Shown: positions 43,269 through 56,550, numbered from the stretch's first letter. The stretch: DNA of 64,000 bases from Capitulum mitella (GCA_030062745.1 CP099853.1:4377634-4441633), one strand, 5' to 3'. The notes: generated from the letters alone by a model not told the origin. A program made the numbers and translations.

Positions 43269-46200
43269 CCAGTGGTTAGTGTCGTCTCGTCGAGAAGTGG
43301 GATAATCTAGGTGTCTGACAACAAAAACACTGCATGGAACAGACATAGTGCCAATAAAAGTTTGCTGCACGTCATTACTGGACACCGATCACTGCCGAAA
43401 AAGATGAGAAGCTTGCACCTTATGGTCACAATACGTGGAGAGATAGTGCATATACTGCAGTGGCATAACGTCGCCAAAGAGTGGAAAAACAAAAAACATG
43501 TCCGTGAATACCAAACACCATAAGCACCACAGGGAATATACAAGCAGTTCATTGCAATCGTTATTGAACAATGAGGACAGCAGTCGAAAAATAGGCGTAA
43601 AGTTTATGATTTATGACCCAAAAATAGTGTAACGGGGCAGGGAGGTTGAGTCCTCTCCATCTCCTTGCAGCGCCTCTGCACGTGCATGCACCACCAATGC
43701 CTCCAAGCGTCACGAACTGTATGCTGACCACGGCTAGGTTGGCTAAACCTCTGGGTCCTAGAAAGTCATCAGACTAAATGGTGAAAATCTGGGGCTTTGA
43801 CTCACACTGTACGATACGCTGTAACATGTTTACGGCAAATGTGTAAACCCTTCATGCAGCTGGCAAGAAATTGGGAGAAAATCTGCCTTCCGAAATGCGG
43901 AATATCGCACGCTATGGTCGTCTCGTGCTGGATGCCTTACAGAAAACGTATTGACTGAAAGCCTCCATTACGACTAACACAGTAAATCAAGATCGCCAGC
44001 GTAGGTTTGTTTAAATTTGATGGCTCTTGTCCATGCCACCCGGCAGTGAGCGCCAGGCCTTGGAACTGCTTCGAACCGGCTCGTTCTGGTAAAGACCAGT
44101 AACCAGTTAGTCGGACCCACCTTCAGGACATCGGCGCCAGAGACTAAGGGCCTCCGAAGTTAGCTGAGCCACCGGCAGGTAAACCTCGCCCAAGACCGCA
44201 AACCTCGTAACAGCCCAGCCATATAGTGACTGTTGATTTTAGGGTTTTCTCCCAAGCATGAAACAGATGAAATAGTTATGCTGGAAAATGGGAAGGGATA
44301 ACATGGACAGTTACCGCCTGGCAAGACGTTTGGCGTCTTAAATACAATAAACAATCGGTTAAGGACCGTTGGTGGTTGTCTTGGATACAGAACCCCAGTA
44401 AACAATGAATGAAATTGCTCTAAAACGACATTGCAACTTAACGTTTCAAATTCCATGTAGAAACATCCGTTACATCGTCCAAGCTACCCTCTTGCGAACA
44501 GAGCAGGGTATCCCAGTGGAGGTGATGTCGTCCTGATACGCAGTAAAGACATGTGCAACTGGACAACAGGGCCGGTGCGTAACACACACTGGGGTCGAGA
44601 CCTGGAACGGTCCCTTGGTTCAGGACCGAAAGAGTTCGCGAGTCATGGAGCTGCCGTGTCGTGGAGTTCAACGGCACGGCAAAAATCCTCCGGCAAGATG
44701 TGGTTCGGTGCCTGGGGCAAGATTACGTCAGATCTGGTAGGAGCTCGGCTTGGTATGAATTCTGATCCCAACGCCACATACCTGACTTTATTCGAACTAA
44801 CTTTGCATGAAGCTGATGATTAGTGGAAACCGAGATATGATATGAATATCAGGCACGAATGACTGAATGACTACAAAATTTCAGAAGACCTTTGCAAGGA
44901 AGAAGTATACAGCTCAAAAAGTCCAAAATGACACTAGAAAGCACGACTAGGGAATGAAGTTCATCATTTCTTATTATGGGAAAGAAATGAGGTATAGCGC
45001 ATGACTTTACAGCGAATTAGAAAACTGGTAACTGAAGAAAGCAAGCAGCCGCACATACAAGCAACGAGAAAAAGATGCAAAAACAATCGAAGTTAAATTC
45101 CAGTGGCCATTTAACACAACCTAAGTTCAATTCAACTGATTTAGATTTTTCAAATGTAATTTGAGTTGTTTCGCTTAATAACTTAAGCCAATTGGCTACA
45201 AAGAAGTAAACACATACACAGAATGGAAAACGTGGAGAACGGCATATCGATTCGAAAAAAAAGACATCTTTCACCCTGCACTTTCATGTTCCGAGTATGA
45301 TCAAGACAAGCTAAAGGGAATGAACTTCGCCAACCTTATAAGACTATCTCACTGGGATTATTTCTTCATAAAAAGGCAGGACAGTTATGGAGCGAAACAA
45401 CGAGCTTTTGTGCTGTTCGTGGGTAAAAACGAACAAAGGTTTGATAAGGAAAGACGTCGTTAACACTCGCGCAGTCCAGGGAGTTCGCCTGTACCTCTGG
45501 CATCACGCTGAGTACGTGGGTCCGAAAATCAAGGGAAAGGTTTCGTAAGCGACGCCAATGAGCCATCATCATCATGACCATCGTTGTAAGCATGTCAAAA
45601 GCAATTTTTTCAGAACAAAAAGGAAGTTAACTGAAAGCGATTTCTGCTCAAATCACAACAGCATGCGAAGCTCTAAGGAGCTGGTAGCGTTGCAAGGCTT
45701 AGCAGAAGTCATGAAGATATCTGTCGTAGGACCAGGAGCTTGAGTGTACGCTTGCCAACCAGGAAGTTATACCGCTACTTTTACGTAACCTCACCACAAG
45801 GTTTCAGTGGTTCATCCAGCCTCACTGAAGCTCGTGCGATGTCATTCGTCAATTCCGTGGCTGCGCCAAACTCCTTGAAACTCCTCGGAGCTCTGCGCAA
45901 ACCCCGTCTTAACTACTTGAACCTCCTTCAACGTGGGACTGGGGTACTTTTAGTTTGCATATCGGCGAGCAGTGGCACATGTTTCGTTTCTAACGCTGGA
46001 TTGCTGTTAACGTCGCCGGTTACTGAATGTTGTGTCAAACAGTGCTTCTGCGCCACCGCTGTAAACATTCGGAAGAGGAAAACACCTGATACTGATGTCA
46101 CGTGTGACATACTGTAATGACACCTCATCCAAAGCAGCTGCCAAAGGTCAAATGTGCGATTCTGCACATCGGCTGAAGCGGTGACACTGAAATTCACTTC

Positions 46201-46589
46201 ACGCCACAACTGAAACACATCCAAAACAGGTCACAGACACAGCTGTGCATTGTAGATCGACTGCCGCACGGCGTCGCATTTGGAAGCTCCACTGGACTGT
46301 TGCGACCTCGAACAAGCAGTTTTTCTGTCAACCGAGACTACTTCTAGCTCAACACTCGGACAAGGCGCACTGTCCTTTTAGTTTCCTTATATGTTACCGT
46401 ACGCCCGTAGTACTGGAACTGCTGAACTGCTCGTGCCGACAAAAATCGTCTAATCAGTGTTTTTATGATACTCTGGCGAGTTACGTTCTCTCCTACCGAT
46501 TGGCACTAAAATGTGGAGGAAATGGCAACGTTCAAATCATCAACAAAAGACGGCACGCAACGTCGGCGTCGACGGAAAGCTTGTGCCTG
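43269..46589. other. No gene recognised
   Basis: Mixed unique sequence. Open frames at 44,551-44,823 and in the overlapping frame are both superficially protein-like, so neither is called. No tandem or inverted repeat was noticed. Confidence 0.3.
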
Positions 46590-46720
46590 ATTTTGAATCG
46601 GACCGAATCGACAATAATCGATTCCGGAAGTTACCACTTTTGCCGTAAAATAGAATCTGAATCGATTCAGTCGCAGCGTACCGTGAATCGGAATCAGGAA
46701 TGAAATCAGCTGTGAATCGA
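46590..46720. repeat. GAATCGATTC-rich cluster
   Basis: Several GAATCGG, AATCGATTC and GAATCAG variants, like those at 26,990-27,230. Probably a subterminal region of a DNA transposon. Confidence 0.4.
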
Positions 46721-46879
46721 TTCACCAGAGTTCACAGAGCACCATGACAAATCAAACAGGTTACATTTCCTTCACACCTTTGCATTTTTGTGCTTTCTGT
46801 ATTTCAGTATTGAAATACGTATATATATATATATTGATATGTCATGGTGCTCTGTGAACTCTGGTGAATCGATTCACAG

Positions 46880-46882
<3 letters not shown>
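46707..46882. repeat. Perfect 43-bp inverted repeat with a 90-bp loop
   Basis: 46,707-46,749 begins CAGCTGTGAATCGATTCACC. Its exact reverse complement occupies 46,840-46,882, with all 43 bases matching. The loop contains GTATTTCAGTATTGAAATAC, itself a palindrome, and 16 bp of alternating AT. The right arm runs directly into a 55-bp TA repeat. Confidence 0.95.

Positions 46883-46937
<55 letters not shown>
46883..46937. repeat. TA microsatellite
   Basis: About 27 TA units directly after the inverted repeat. Further TA tracts lie at 46,819-46,834, 54,858-54,898 and 61,299-61,412. Confidence 0.95.
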
Positions 46938-46940
<3 letters not shown>

Positions 46941-48455
46941 CCAGAATCCGCCCTGAAAATCCGAAAGTGAATCAGGCGCTGTGTATGATATGATATGACG
47001 ACGATGTAGTGATAAATTATAACAAAATGAATTATGGTAAAAATATAAAACGTAGGCAAATGCACAATCTATGATGCATACTTAAGTTTTTGATGAAAGG
47101 TTCATCGAGTTGCCTGTTTTGTTCCGCCGCGACGAGCATGCGATCACTCTCAGGCATTAAGGACAAACATGTCCACGGCAGAAGGATAATGGACGCAGCT
47201 AAAAAGTGAACAATGGAGAGTAATAAATTGCCTTATAATATGCTGCAGCTTTTTCATCGCCTAAGCAAACAAGTGGTGAAGTTGTTATTTTTAAAGACTT
47301 TTACTTTCGAACGTCAAGGATGCCAGAGACGGTTTTTTGTCTCACCAGACTGTTCGATAAAAAGTGTTTGGTGCGGTATCGCTTCAGTTCCTGTCTGCGA
47401 GGCGCCGAGGTTAGCTGTTCGTATGACAAATGATGTGCATGGTCGACCAAGTAGCCATAAAAACGGTGGGCGCAGTATCCAAAAAACTGTCGGCGAAGAC
47501 GTCTGCAGACAGCAAAACTGTGTCGATGGGAGACAGATATGAGGCCGGCCTTCCCCCAGTCTTTTCTCCAACCGTGTGACGTAACCTCATCCCAAATAGT
47601 GATTTCTACACGAATTTCGGACGCCTTTTTACGCCATTTTCGAAAACCAACACGCAGTTTAAAAAATGTCTCTCAAAGTATGCATTCTCAGCCAAAAGGG
47701 AGGGAGCCAAAAGGCATTTTGGCCACGTCCAACAAAAAAGAGCCATGGACCTGGTCCTCTCCCCCCCCCCCATTGATCCGTTGGTTGGTTATTGGGGCTT
47801 AGGGGCGCACCGACTGCAGGGTCATTCGGCGCCCACCCATTGATCCGCCAGTTTGTCCAGTAAACTTGCAGTCGAACGGTGTGACTATTTATCACTATGA
47901 TGACGGCTAAGATCGCCAAAAGGACGTATCTGCAGCCACCATGCAGTCGTAGCATTACGTTTCAAAAAACGACACGTTTTTTGGAAACATTATTCCGTTG
48001 CCGTACTTGCATCTTAGATTACCGAAAATGTTACAGCGATGGAAATGTGGCATACATGTCGAACTCCGCTGTACAGAAGGCCAGAGGACGAAAGAGAGAT
48101 AAGCAAAAGGCGCCGTTAATTTGAACGACGAAGCAGTGCTTTGCTGATACACAGCAGAAGGCTTAGAGTCTCAATACGCAGCTGAGTATATCATGGTCGA
48201 CGTGAAATAACGCGGCGTTTCCAGACGGGAAATTATGGGTTTCCCCCCGAGACGTCTCAGAAGAACTCAAGAACCTGAGACGACGCCAATAAACGTGACA
48301 GGGCTTTCCAGATATGCAAAATGCAAACATGCGGTGGGTAAATGGGCCTGTAGTGAACAGATGTCTCGAATGCATTCAAGAGAACAGTTGAATAGGACTG
48401 AGACAAGCAGTTTTTCAGGCGTTACCACGGCAACTACGGATGAAAAAGATTTCGT

Positions 48456-48750
48456 TTTTTGGTGCTGAAGAACACCAGAAAACACGTGTTCCAAAAACAT
48501 TTTATATCCCAAAGGTTTGATCTTGTGTCTCCGAAAAAGCTACATTATCTCTGCAAGCAACTTACCCTGTCTTCATTCAGTACGAAACAGGTGATGTCAT
48601 GGCTGACTTACACCAAGAATGCCAACCAGTATCGTTAAATTAAATTAAACCAGTATCAGTCCTTGGAAAATTCTGTACTCAAAAGCGGAAACTATACTCC
48701 GACACCAAAAACAAAAAAACAAATTTCTAATCCTGACAGCAACCGCACCT
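48456..48750 (+). repeat. Interspersed repeat, copy 2
   Basis: Same family and orientation as 11,131-11,420. It runs into the piggyBac-like end fragment at 48,815, so the two may belong to one composite element. Confidence 0.6.
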
Positions 48751-48814
48751 GAATGTTTCCAGAACCTTAGAATGGCTCTTCAATCTAAAGGTGTGCAATT
48801 CAAGCTCAAAAGGT

Positions 48815-49082
48815 CGCCAATACCCGATGAGTAAAGGTCCTGTAGCTTCTATGACAATAAGAAGTCTAAAAGTGCCGCCCTTTTCTGATAATTTTACCTC
48901 CTGTATGCACCCCTTTCAAAATTTTGGAAGCTTCTTTTTTAACAGTGTAGTTTACGTCATGGCAAATCCATTGCCGTTTGTTGCGATGAAATCGGATGTC
49001 TAGTTCTCGAGATCTGGGTGGGGGACGAATCCGTCCCCCCTGCCGGGAATCGGCCATACCGTCTAGCCTTCCGGGAATAGGG
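48815..49082 (+). mobile_element. piggyBac-like element, right-end fragment
   Basis: Strongly similar to 36,000-36,233. Shared landmarks are ATAAGAAGTC, TTTCAAAATTTTG, ATTGCCGTTTGTTGCGATGA, TAGTTCTCGAGATC, GGCCATACCGTCTAGCC, and the end CCGGGAATAGGG followed by TTAA at 49,083. The left end was not found, so this copy is truncated or joined to the interspersed repeat before it. Confidence 0.75.
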
Positions 49083-51487
49083 TTAAGCACAGACGACTCC
49101 GCTCAACAGGTCTCAACTCTACAACAACTCAGGCCAAATTAATTGCAAACAACGATCACTAAATTGATAATCTGACTGTCGCATGATACCTGGTGACAGA
49201 CATGAGTGATGCATGAAATATAAAGTGTGAAACACTGCGATTCTCTTTGGGGAAAACGCCAGCATTTGTAATCAGACAATGCTGGTGTTTACACGACGCT
49301 CAGATTCCCCTTTTGGCAGAATGTCGTCCCTAGGACTAAAAGAAAACGATCTGGAAAGAGACAAATTGGGACGATCCTGTACTGGTTATCACAACAATTT
49401 CGCGTCATAAAAATGCAATGGCTCCGTGATACGAAATCAACGAGAGACCTTATATTGGCATATTTCGGTCTCCCCACACATTCTTTCTTCATGAACTTAT
49501 AAATCACTCTGAGGTGGTAACTGTCCATGATTTGTCCTGCAGGGGCACTAAACAGAAAACCGCAGCCATCGGGACTCCAAGAAGTCTGATGTGAAGAACA
49601 CTGAATAAAAGTGATGTAAGCCTAACAAGAAAATCACAGGCGAAAACTTGGACGGAAAAGAGGGAACCAGAGAAGCAGAAAGTGACTTCTAGGTGCATGA
49701 GTCACGCAGACCCTTCTCATGCGATCACGGCAGAGCCCAGGCTTGCATTGCAAATAGTTGCTCAGTATATTTGCAGAAGAAAAGCTACTGCTCTTTTCGG
49801 CTCTCGTATTCCGATGGTAGGCGATGCGGTGACAGGCATGCTGACACTGACCAGATTCTTGTCATCACGTGCTACCCCATGTTGTAATTTGATCTCGATC
49901 TGGGCTATCACGGAGCAGGAACGTGTCATTTCGCAGCGCTCCGATTTTTTTGTCCAACTGGTCATTGCCTGGAAGGAAAACTCCGTTCAAGTCTTTGCCA
50001 TTCCAGGAAAAGTTATTTTCGACAAGCTCATGGATGTCTGGTTTGTAAAGGAAAAAGGGGAAAGAAAAGCCGAAACAAGGGGAAGTGCACCGGAGTGACG
50101 TTTTCAAGATGTTGCCGGAAACTGCCGCCTGCATGTGACAGTGTGAAAAGAGATACATCTGTAACACAAACACACAGCCTACAATGCATGGCGGGTGCTG
50201 GTGGCGTGTGGGTGTAGACTGTGCGTCGTCACCGTTACAGATGTCCGAAGGAGAACGGCAATGAAAAGCGGAGAGCAAGTAAGACGACGCTCCTTGCCCA
50301 AGGGCGCCACACGACAAAATGTAAATGTAGCTACGTACCTTGTCCAATAGTCCTCCAAAGCTCTGACTGAGTTATGGCCCTTGGAAGGTGCGACACGGTG
50401 TTCCATCCGTTTCGACCATAACAGAACATGTTGAATAACCATAACATGGCAATGGATGCCTTGTGCTTCTGGACTTCACCGACCTGAATGAATGCGTCTA
50501 ACAGGACTATGTGGTAGAGATATCAGTCAGGACATAGAAGTAAAGGGCTGCCTATTCCCGTAGGCAGAAATCCCCTCTGAAAAACTGAAGCATGTTATTT
50601 TCCGATGAGGTTTCATCGAGTGAAACAGAGTTAAGAGAGTTTCCAACAGTGAAATGGCGCAGTATCAAATTAGAATGAGGAGGATGTGAATGTAACAGGA
50701 TATAAGCAACTGAATGGTCAGGCACATTAGGCAGGATGCACTCAACTGTGCTGGTTTCATTTCATACAGGTTCATGTTTTACTTCGTCTTACTTCGCAAC
50801 ATGCAATTTCACGTCTTGCTGGTTTTCCGGCTGGCAAAAAATTGCAATGCACAAACTACGTAGAAAATGGGCAGTTCAACGCAGCGAGCACTGGTGCCCA
50901 AATTGTGCGCACTTTCTTTAAGTTCCGAGAAAACTACGACGCACATTGTCAAAATCAGCGGTGCCTAGGCGGAGAGACATATTAAAGGAAACTGGAGCGC
51001 TGAACGCTGGCCACGGCCAGTGACTGGTCGCCTCGCCAGTCTAAACTACGGCGGCCGGGTTGACAGAGTCTTACAGGCTCTTACGTTGACTACGCAGCAG
51101 ATCCACTCCAGACCACCGGCGAATCCGGTACCATCCGGTTTCTACCAGATTTCGCTCACATCTTGCATGGTCCCTATGAGGCATGTCTGCTTCGCGGCTG
51201 ATAAACAAAGTTTTTCTTGGCGAGCAAGGCGGATGCGCGCCATTCTCAACGAAACCTGGAGAGGAAACCGTCCTCGTTGTCGGCTGCGACATCGTCAGCT
51301 GATTCGCTCGTCAGCTGGTCACCGGAATGACCTTGGAATCGGCTGAGTGAGAGTCCAACCAACAAGGAAGCGGGCAGTGTATGTGGTACTTGGTACTGGA
51401 GAAACCGTAGGTAAGACACAAGCGTTGCATGAAACTTGACTTTTACCACATCGGAAGGGGAGGGGATGAGAGGTGCTGTGCTGCCAG
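49083..51487. other. No gene recognised
   Basis: Two overlapping frames on opposite strands, 49,682-50,098 (+) and 49,865-50,347 (-), are the longest here. Each looks partly protein-like, and neither has convincing splice or start signals. Confidence 0.3.
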
Positions 51488-51647
51488 CAGAGGCGCAGCC
51501 GAAGGGGGAGGGAGCTCGGCCGCCTCTTAGGCCGGCATTTTTGTGGAAACTACTGCACGTCGTCTTCCCGGCAGATGGTTTTCGTGTGATTTCATTTGAC
51601 ACTGAGTTCCGCCCCCCGCCTTTAAGAAAATCCTGGCTGCGCTCCTG
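51488..51647. mobile_element. Small MITE-like element
   Basis: CAGAGGCGCAGCC at 51,488-51,500 and, inverted, CAGGAGCGCAGCC at 51,635-51,647 differ at two positions. The right end continues inward as AGGATTTTCTTAAAGGCGGG, a form seen at the ends of many invertebrate DNA elements. No clear target duplication was found. Confidence 0.45.
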
Positions 51648-54090
51648 GCGGTCAGTGACCTGACAGCGAGTATAGTTGTCATTGCAATGGCATCCCATCG
51701 AGCGCTTTTTCACAACAATGTAGGCACTAGGCGTCACATAGTATGACTGAACAGTTGACTTAAAGTTGGGATATAATTAATAATTTAGTTGGGTATAATC
51801 AAACAAAGAAACGAGAATAGTTTTTCGCCCCTTGTATTCAAACTGTGACCTATGTGCTTACAGAAATGGTGAGAAAAGTGGAAAGGAAAAAAGAAAATGC
51901 CTCTGAGAGCGCTAGGCTGTCAAGAGTGCTTCATTCTTTTGATAGCCTCTGCCCACTTTAAGACGGCCGAATCCGAATGTTGTTGATTATCTCCCTTTCC
52001 ATTATGACAGTGATTTGGTTTGCTAAGGTTTCGTCTTCAGTGTTCTTGTCGTTCGTGAATGCCATACAGTCGGTTTTATATAGTCCCGATTTCGCCTCTT
52101 CTGATTTTTCGGTAGTGATTTCTTTACCTTTTTCCGTTCTCCCTCGTAAACACGGAACGAATAGTTTATTTCATCCAGTCTTGAAGAACACTGATCAGCG
52201 AGGAAAAAATTAACACATGGGAAACACCTTGCGTGATGTAGGAGAACAATGCGCCTTTTCTTTTTCAGAAACAGCAGCTTCCGCATATTTCGAGGTGTTA
52301 TATGTGCCCTCCAGCATTATGATAATATCGGTAAGCGAACGTGTGTTCCTGTTGATTCATTTGATCGTGCAGTGATAATGCCTCTTGACCATGAAAAAAA
52401 AATAACTGAGGAGTGGTGATGTGTTTGTTTGCTTCAGATAACCCCTCTTCTTCTGTAACTTCAAATAACACGTAACCAAAATATCGTTTGAAAAATGTGC
52501 TGAAAGCTGAAGATGGTACCAAAGGTTTTTCATTCAATGTTTTCCCGGAGTAAAGAGCTGTGTCCGCTTTTGAAAGCCTTCTGACTTTTATCTGCTATTG
52601 ACAACGGGACTAGAAATTTCCGATCCATTGTTAGACTGCTTTGAAACCCCGTTAGCACTATTTCGCATTGTGCCAGAAAACGCACCCGGACCCCTTCAGG
52701 GATACGTGCGGCGTTGTGGAAGAAAATTTAAGTTTCTTTTGCATGCAAATGCAAAAGAAATATAAGATGCAAATCAGTCCTTTTCACGAATCGGTGAATT
52801 ACAAATTTGCAAATTAGCGAAGGATCCACAAAACTACGTCATATGAAAAAGGCCCAAAATTCTGCCATGAAAGGTTCAAAGGCTGTTAACAGTAAACAAA
52901 AAGAATGCTTCAGAGTCCCGAACATATCACAGTCTACAGCAAGATCTCGCTGATGAACTTACCAACTTTGCATTATGATTAAGTTTACCGAATATGTAAT
53001 AATATATTGTTATGTTAATATATTATATTATTTTAATAATACCCAATGCAATCCGCGCCCATTCGCATATTTTGGTTAACATCAAATCCTGAATGTTTGA
53101 GTCTATACAATGATTTTTTCTGTTCTGGGAGTAATCCACAAAATCGGTCCTTGGCAACGGAGGCCGGTGCTCTTTTTTTGGTTTGATATATGGGTCACCT
53201 TGTACGGACCGCGCCGGAAGAAAGCTGAAACAGCACTTCAGCTGCAAAAGCTGACAGTCCAGTTCAGCTTCAACAGAGGGGTGCCTTTACAATGTCCAGT
53301 TACAACCGGTTACACGTCTCACAAAAACCCGGACAACGAGCGCGGTGTAATACATAGCCTGAGGCGGAGTAGGAAAGGAGGCGATGTGGTCTCTCACCTT
53401 TGCGAACCGCGGTGTCGAACGTTGCAGCACTAAATTATTGTCAAAATAAGACAGCATAACCATATATTGGGATGTCACTGCGAGAGCTGTCAAATAACTA
53501 CCGGTAAGTTTCAGTAAGCCGTGGTATCCTGCAGTGATCAGCAGAATACACAGGCATCAGCAGAATAAAAATAAGCGCTAAACGGAGGGAATGGTACGTT
53601 AAGACAGTGTAGCGCGAGTGGTATTATTTCTGAATGCGGGTTTCACGCCTTTATTCAAAGTGATCTTCTGCCGTCAAGTATTTCTGTTGTCATGCAGTGT
53701 CATTTTGAACACTGGGGTAAATACAGAATGTGATGGCAGCTACAAAACAAAATACATCCGGCTCAAGTGAACACCAAAACGCGCACAGTGAAAGAAGCTC
53801 TTGCCGAAACGTGGCCAAACGTAGTAAGACTTATGATGTTCCGTCCGCCAAAAACTGCACAGAACGGAAATGGGAACAAAATGAATAGTATGCTGATTCG
53901 CACCTTTGGATCGCACATTTACGCCATCACGCATCTTTTGGCGTCTAATTTTGGCATTCCCATTTACCTTGGTGGTTACTCGTTTCAGGCAGTCATTTTT
54001 TGAGGATTTCCAAATAATAACATGGCCGCTGTACGGTAAAATCGAAGCGCAGGTAAATGTCAGACGTTCATAAATGTCATTCAACATGCC
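51648..54090. other. AT-rich unique sequence
   Basis: No gene recognised. A very AT-rich patch (ATATATTGTTATGTTAATAT) lies at about 52,998-53,017. Confidence 0.3.
52733..52760. other. Perfect 12-bp hairpin with a GCAA loop
   Basis: TTTCTTTTGCAT, loop GCAA, then the exact complement ATGCAAAAGAAA. It contains ATGCAAA, the core of the octamer motif of POU-domain proteins, and another ATGCAAAT-like copy (GATGCAAATC) follows at about 52,767. Confidence 0.8.
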
Positions 54091-54109
54091 CTGAAGCTTC
54101 TGACCACCT

Positions 54110-54365
54110 GTTGACGTGACTTCATGACGTCAGAACTGGCGCCAGGTGGTTGGCCTTCGTCCACAGGCGTGAGTTCTCGCAGGATTCAGTGACGTCATTT
54201 GGCGCGGTGGGCGTGCCCTGTGCGTCTGCCGACTAGCGCCCAAAGCCCGCCACGTGCTGCGTGCCATGTGGGCGGCGGACGGAAGCATGACGTTCAAGGC
54301 CAGGGCATTGACCTTCCGTCCGGCTTATAAGCATTGGCGATTCAATGAACTGGGCGTGGTCAGTG
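54110..54365 (+). promoter_or_regulatory. Promoter-like segment with CRE, TATA and initiator
   Basis: TGACGTCA occurs near 54,126 and again near 54,190. GGCGCC and TTGGCGCG lie between and after them. TATAA is at 54,326-54,330, and TCAGTG with A at 54,362 fits an arthropod-type initiator 36 bp after the start of the TATA box, slightly longer than usual. The CpG content is higher than in the flanks. The transcript it would drive was not identified. Confidence 0.3.
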
Positions 54366-54851
54366 TCGCCAGGGGGGTGTTCTATCACGGGCTTCGCCGA
54401 CAGGAATCTGACCACTGGCCGGCGGGGCGGAGTGGATTGAAGTATTGGCCAGACGCCTGCTGCAGCTGGTCATGCATTCTTTTTCATAAATCTACTCATA
54501 CTAGACTTTTCCCGAATAGCAGTGCGGATCTTCATTGAGACTTGCTCCGTTCAGTGACGGGTGTCATTAGGTGACTCCTGCACAATTTTTTCGATCTCCA
54601 AACTTTTCGATGCTGTTGGGGAATTACAGAAGCAAGCCTTATCATATCTTGACGGAGACTCTGCCAACATCTACCGACATCATAGCCTCTGTCGGTAGAT
54701 GGGGGTAGAATGGTAGTTCTGTATTCTGCCCCATGTGTGGTTGAATCCTGTAGGATATAGTCGAAAAGATCAATTCGATTCTTAAAGGGAATGATTCTAG
54801 TTTTAGCGCTAGTCGGGCTGGCCCCCGGATTTATCTGCGCCCGGCCAAGAT

Positions 54852-54900
<49 letters not shown>

Positions 54901-56289
54901 CATGCAAATGTATAGGTATATATAAATAGAGTACGTGCTGCAAAAAAGCAAAAACACCTTTCGTCAGGCCTTAGATAGCAATAGACATTGATATGTGTAT
55001 GTAAAGCAATAGAAAACACTTCCATGGTTTGCTAAGACATTTGAGTTCATCTTTGGTTATATTACATGGATACATTTTCGGCGGAACACTTGTACATTTA
55101 AGTATTTTACGTGATTCCAAAACTGTTCAGGGTAAATGGAAGGCCTGACTGCGATGAGTAGCTCAGCAACAAGGCACTTTAAGTCGACCTTGGTCATTTC
55201 AGACGCAGCTGAAAATCAAGGAAATGACAAATTTTTTGCACACTACGGGCAGGAGCTACGTTAAGACAGTGTTCTAACTGGGAAACGCTGCAAATGTGCC
55301 CGGCGCCCAAATCAAGCCCGTCAGCCAAGGTCAGCGTAGGTCAAAGTGTTGATGCCAATCCGTCGTGCGTTTCTGGTGTCTGTCGTCTGCCACATCAACA
55401 TCGACGTGCGCTTGACTGGCAGTCGGCGCCATGCAGGCCGTTGGTTGGTGACTTATTGGTGACTTTCCTCAGGCCAATGGTCGGAGGTCATTTATGATTT
55501 GGCCAATGACGATAACTGAATGTGTGCATCACCACACATTCGAAACGTTATATAAATTTTGTCAGGTTCTGAAGAAAATGACAACATGTTTTGAGAATGG
55601 GCCTGACCTTATGTTCAGTATGTATGTCTAATGACAATTCTGTGACAACATGCATGTTTCATGATCTGCACGTTTCCGAAACATCTGAAATAGCAGATTT
55701 GTTGCACATATCAATTTCTTACTTGAAAGACTTATTGTGATATCTTGTGTTGCAAAAAAGTTGCAGGGCGCTAAGCTTTTTGGACATGGTTCAATTTAAA
55801 TGGCTTTGGTGAGAGACCTAACTTGATCTGAGGCCAAAAAATGACACAAAATGTAAAAGGATTAAAGCGATTGGTACGCAAAATTTCGTGGCGCTGGATT
55901 TGTTCGTTCGCTCGCAGTCTTTGAAAAACCTCGGGAGGGGGAGGCCACCTTCAGTCGAAGCTGGGCTTATCAGTCAGAAAACTGTACATAATCCTGTTGA
56001 ATTGGCTGATGTCATGACCCTCGTAGCCACTGACACTCATGTTTCTATCTTTAACCCAGGGTTTTTGGTATACAAAAAGTGATAACAAAATATGAAAACG
56101 TGCCGACACCAATAACGGACTTACGTGCAATGAACCACGGTATATTGCAATATTTCCTGATGTGTGCAGATTGCAAATCAACTTGGCCGCTTGTTTAACG
56201 GCCTTTACGCCATCATGGACAAATATTACCCAAGCACGCATGCTTTAAGACCTTCGGGGCTCATACCACGTTCATAGGGGAGTCTCCTG
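54366..56289. other. No gene recognised
   Basis: Unique AT-rich sequence with a TA tract at 54,858-54,898. A CpG-richer patch at 55,290-55,460 carries an open frame without supporting signals. Confidence 0.3.
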
Positions 56290-56420
56290 TACGACTGGTG
56301 CCTATGTTGCACCGATAATTCCGAAATTTAGCATTAGGCCCATTGTGATATATGGAAAGAATGGACTTCACAGCGACGGCTGAAACACCAGTAATTATCT
56401 CAAAACCTCTCCCCTTGACC
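56290..56420 (-). pseudogene. Membrane-protein-like segment, copy C
   Basis: Related to copy A at 25,885-26,010. On the minus strand one frame reads GLMLNFGIIGAT and then stops, while the upstream GVSAVAVKS part lies in another frame, so a frameshift separates them. It is probably a decayed copy. Confidence 0.3.
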
Positions 56421-56550
56421 ACGTTAGTGAATGAAGTCGTCGACACGACGTGCGATCAGAGAGCACCAAGTCGGCACCGCGCAAAATCAGCACGGATGTG
56501 CGCCGCGTGCGTGGCGAACATTCGAAGGCCATTGAACTGCGGCAGAATTT

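Noticed and set aside
44551-44823. Protein-like frames near a GTAGGA donor-like site
   Set aside because: Two different plus-strand frames look equally protein-like over the same bases, which is a sign of chance.
49682-50347. 138-codon plus and 160-codon minus frames overlapping
   Set aside because: They use the same bases on opposite strands, and neither has better start, splice or composition evidence than the other.
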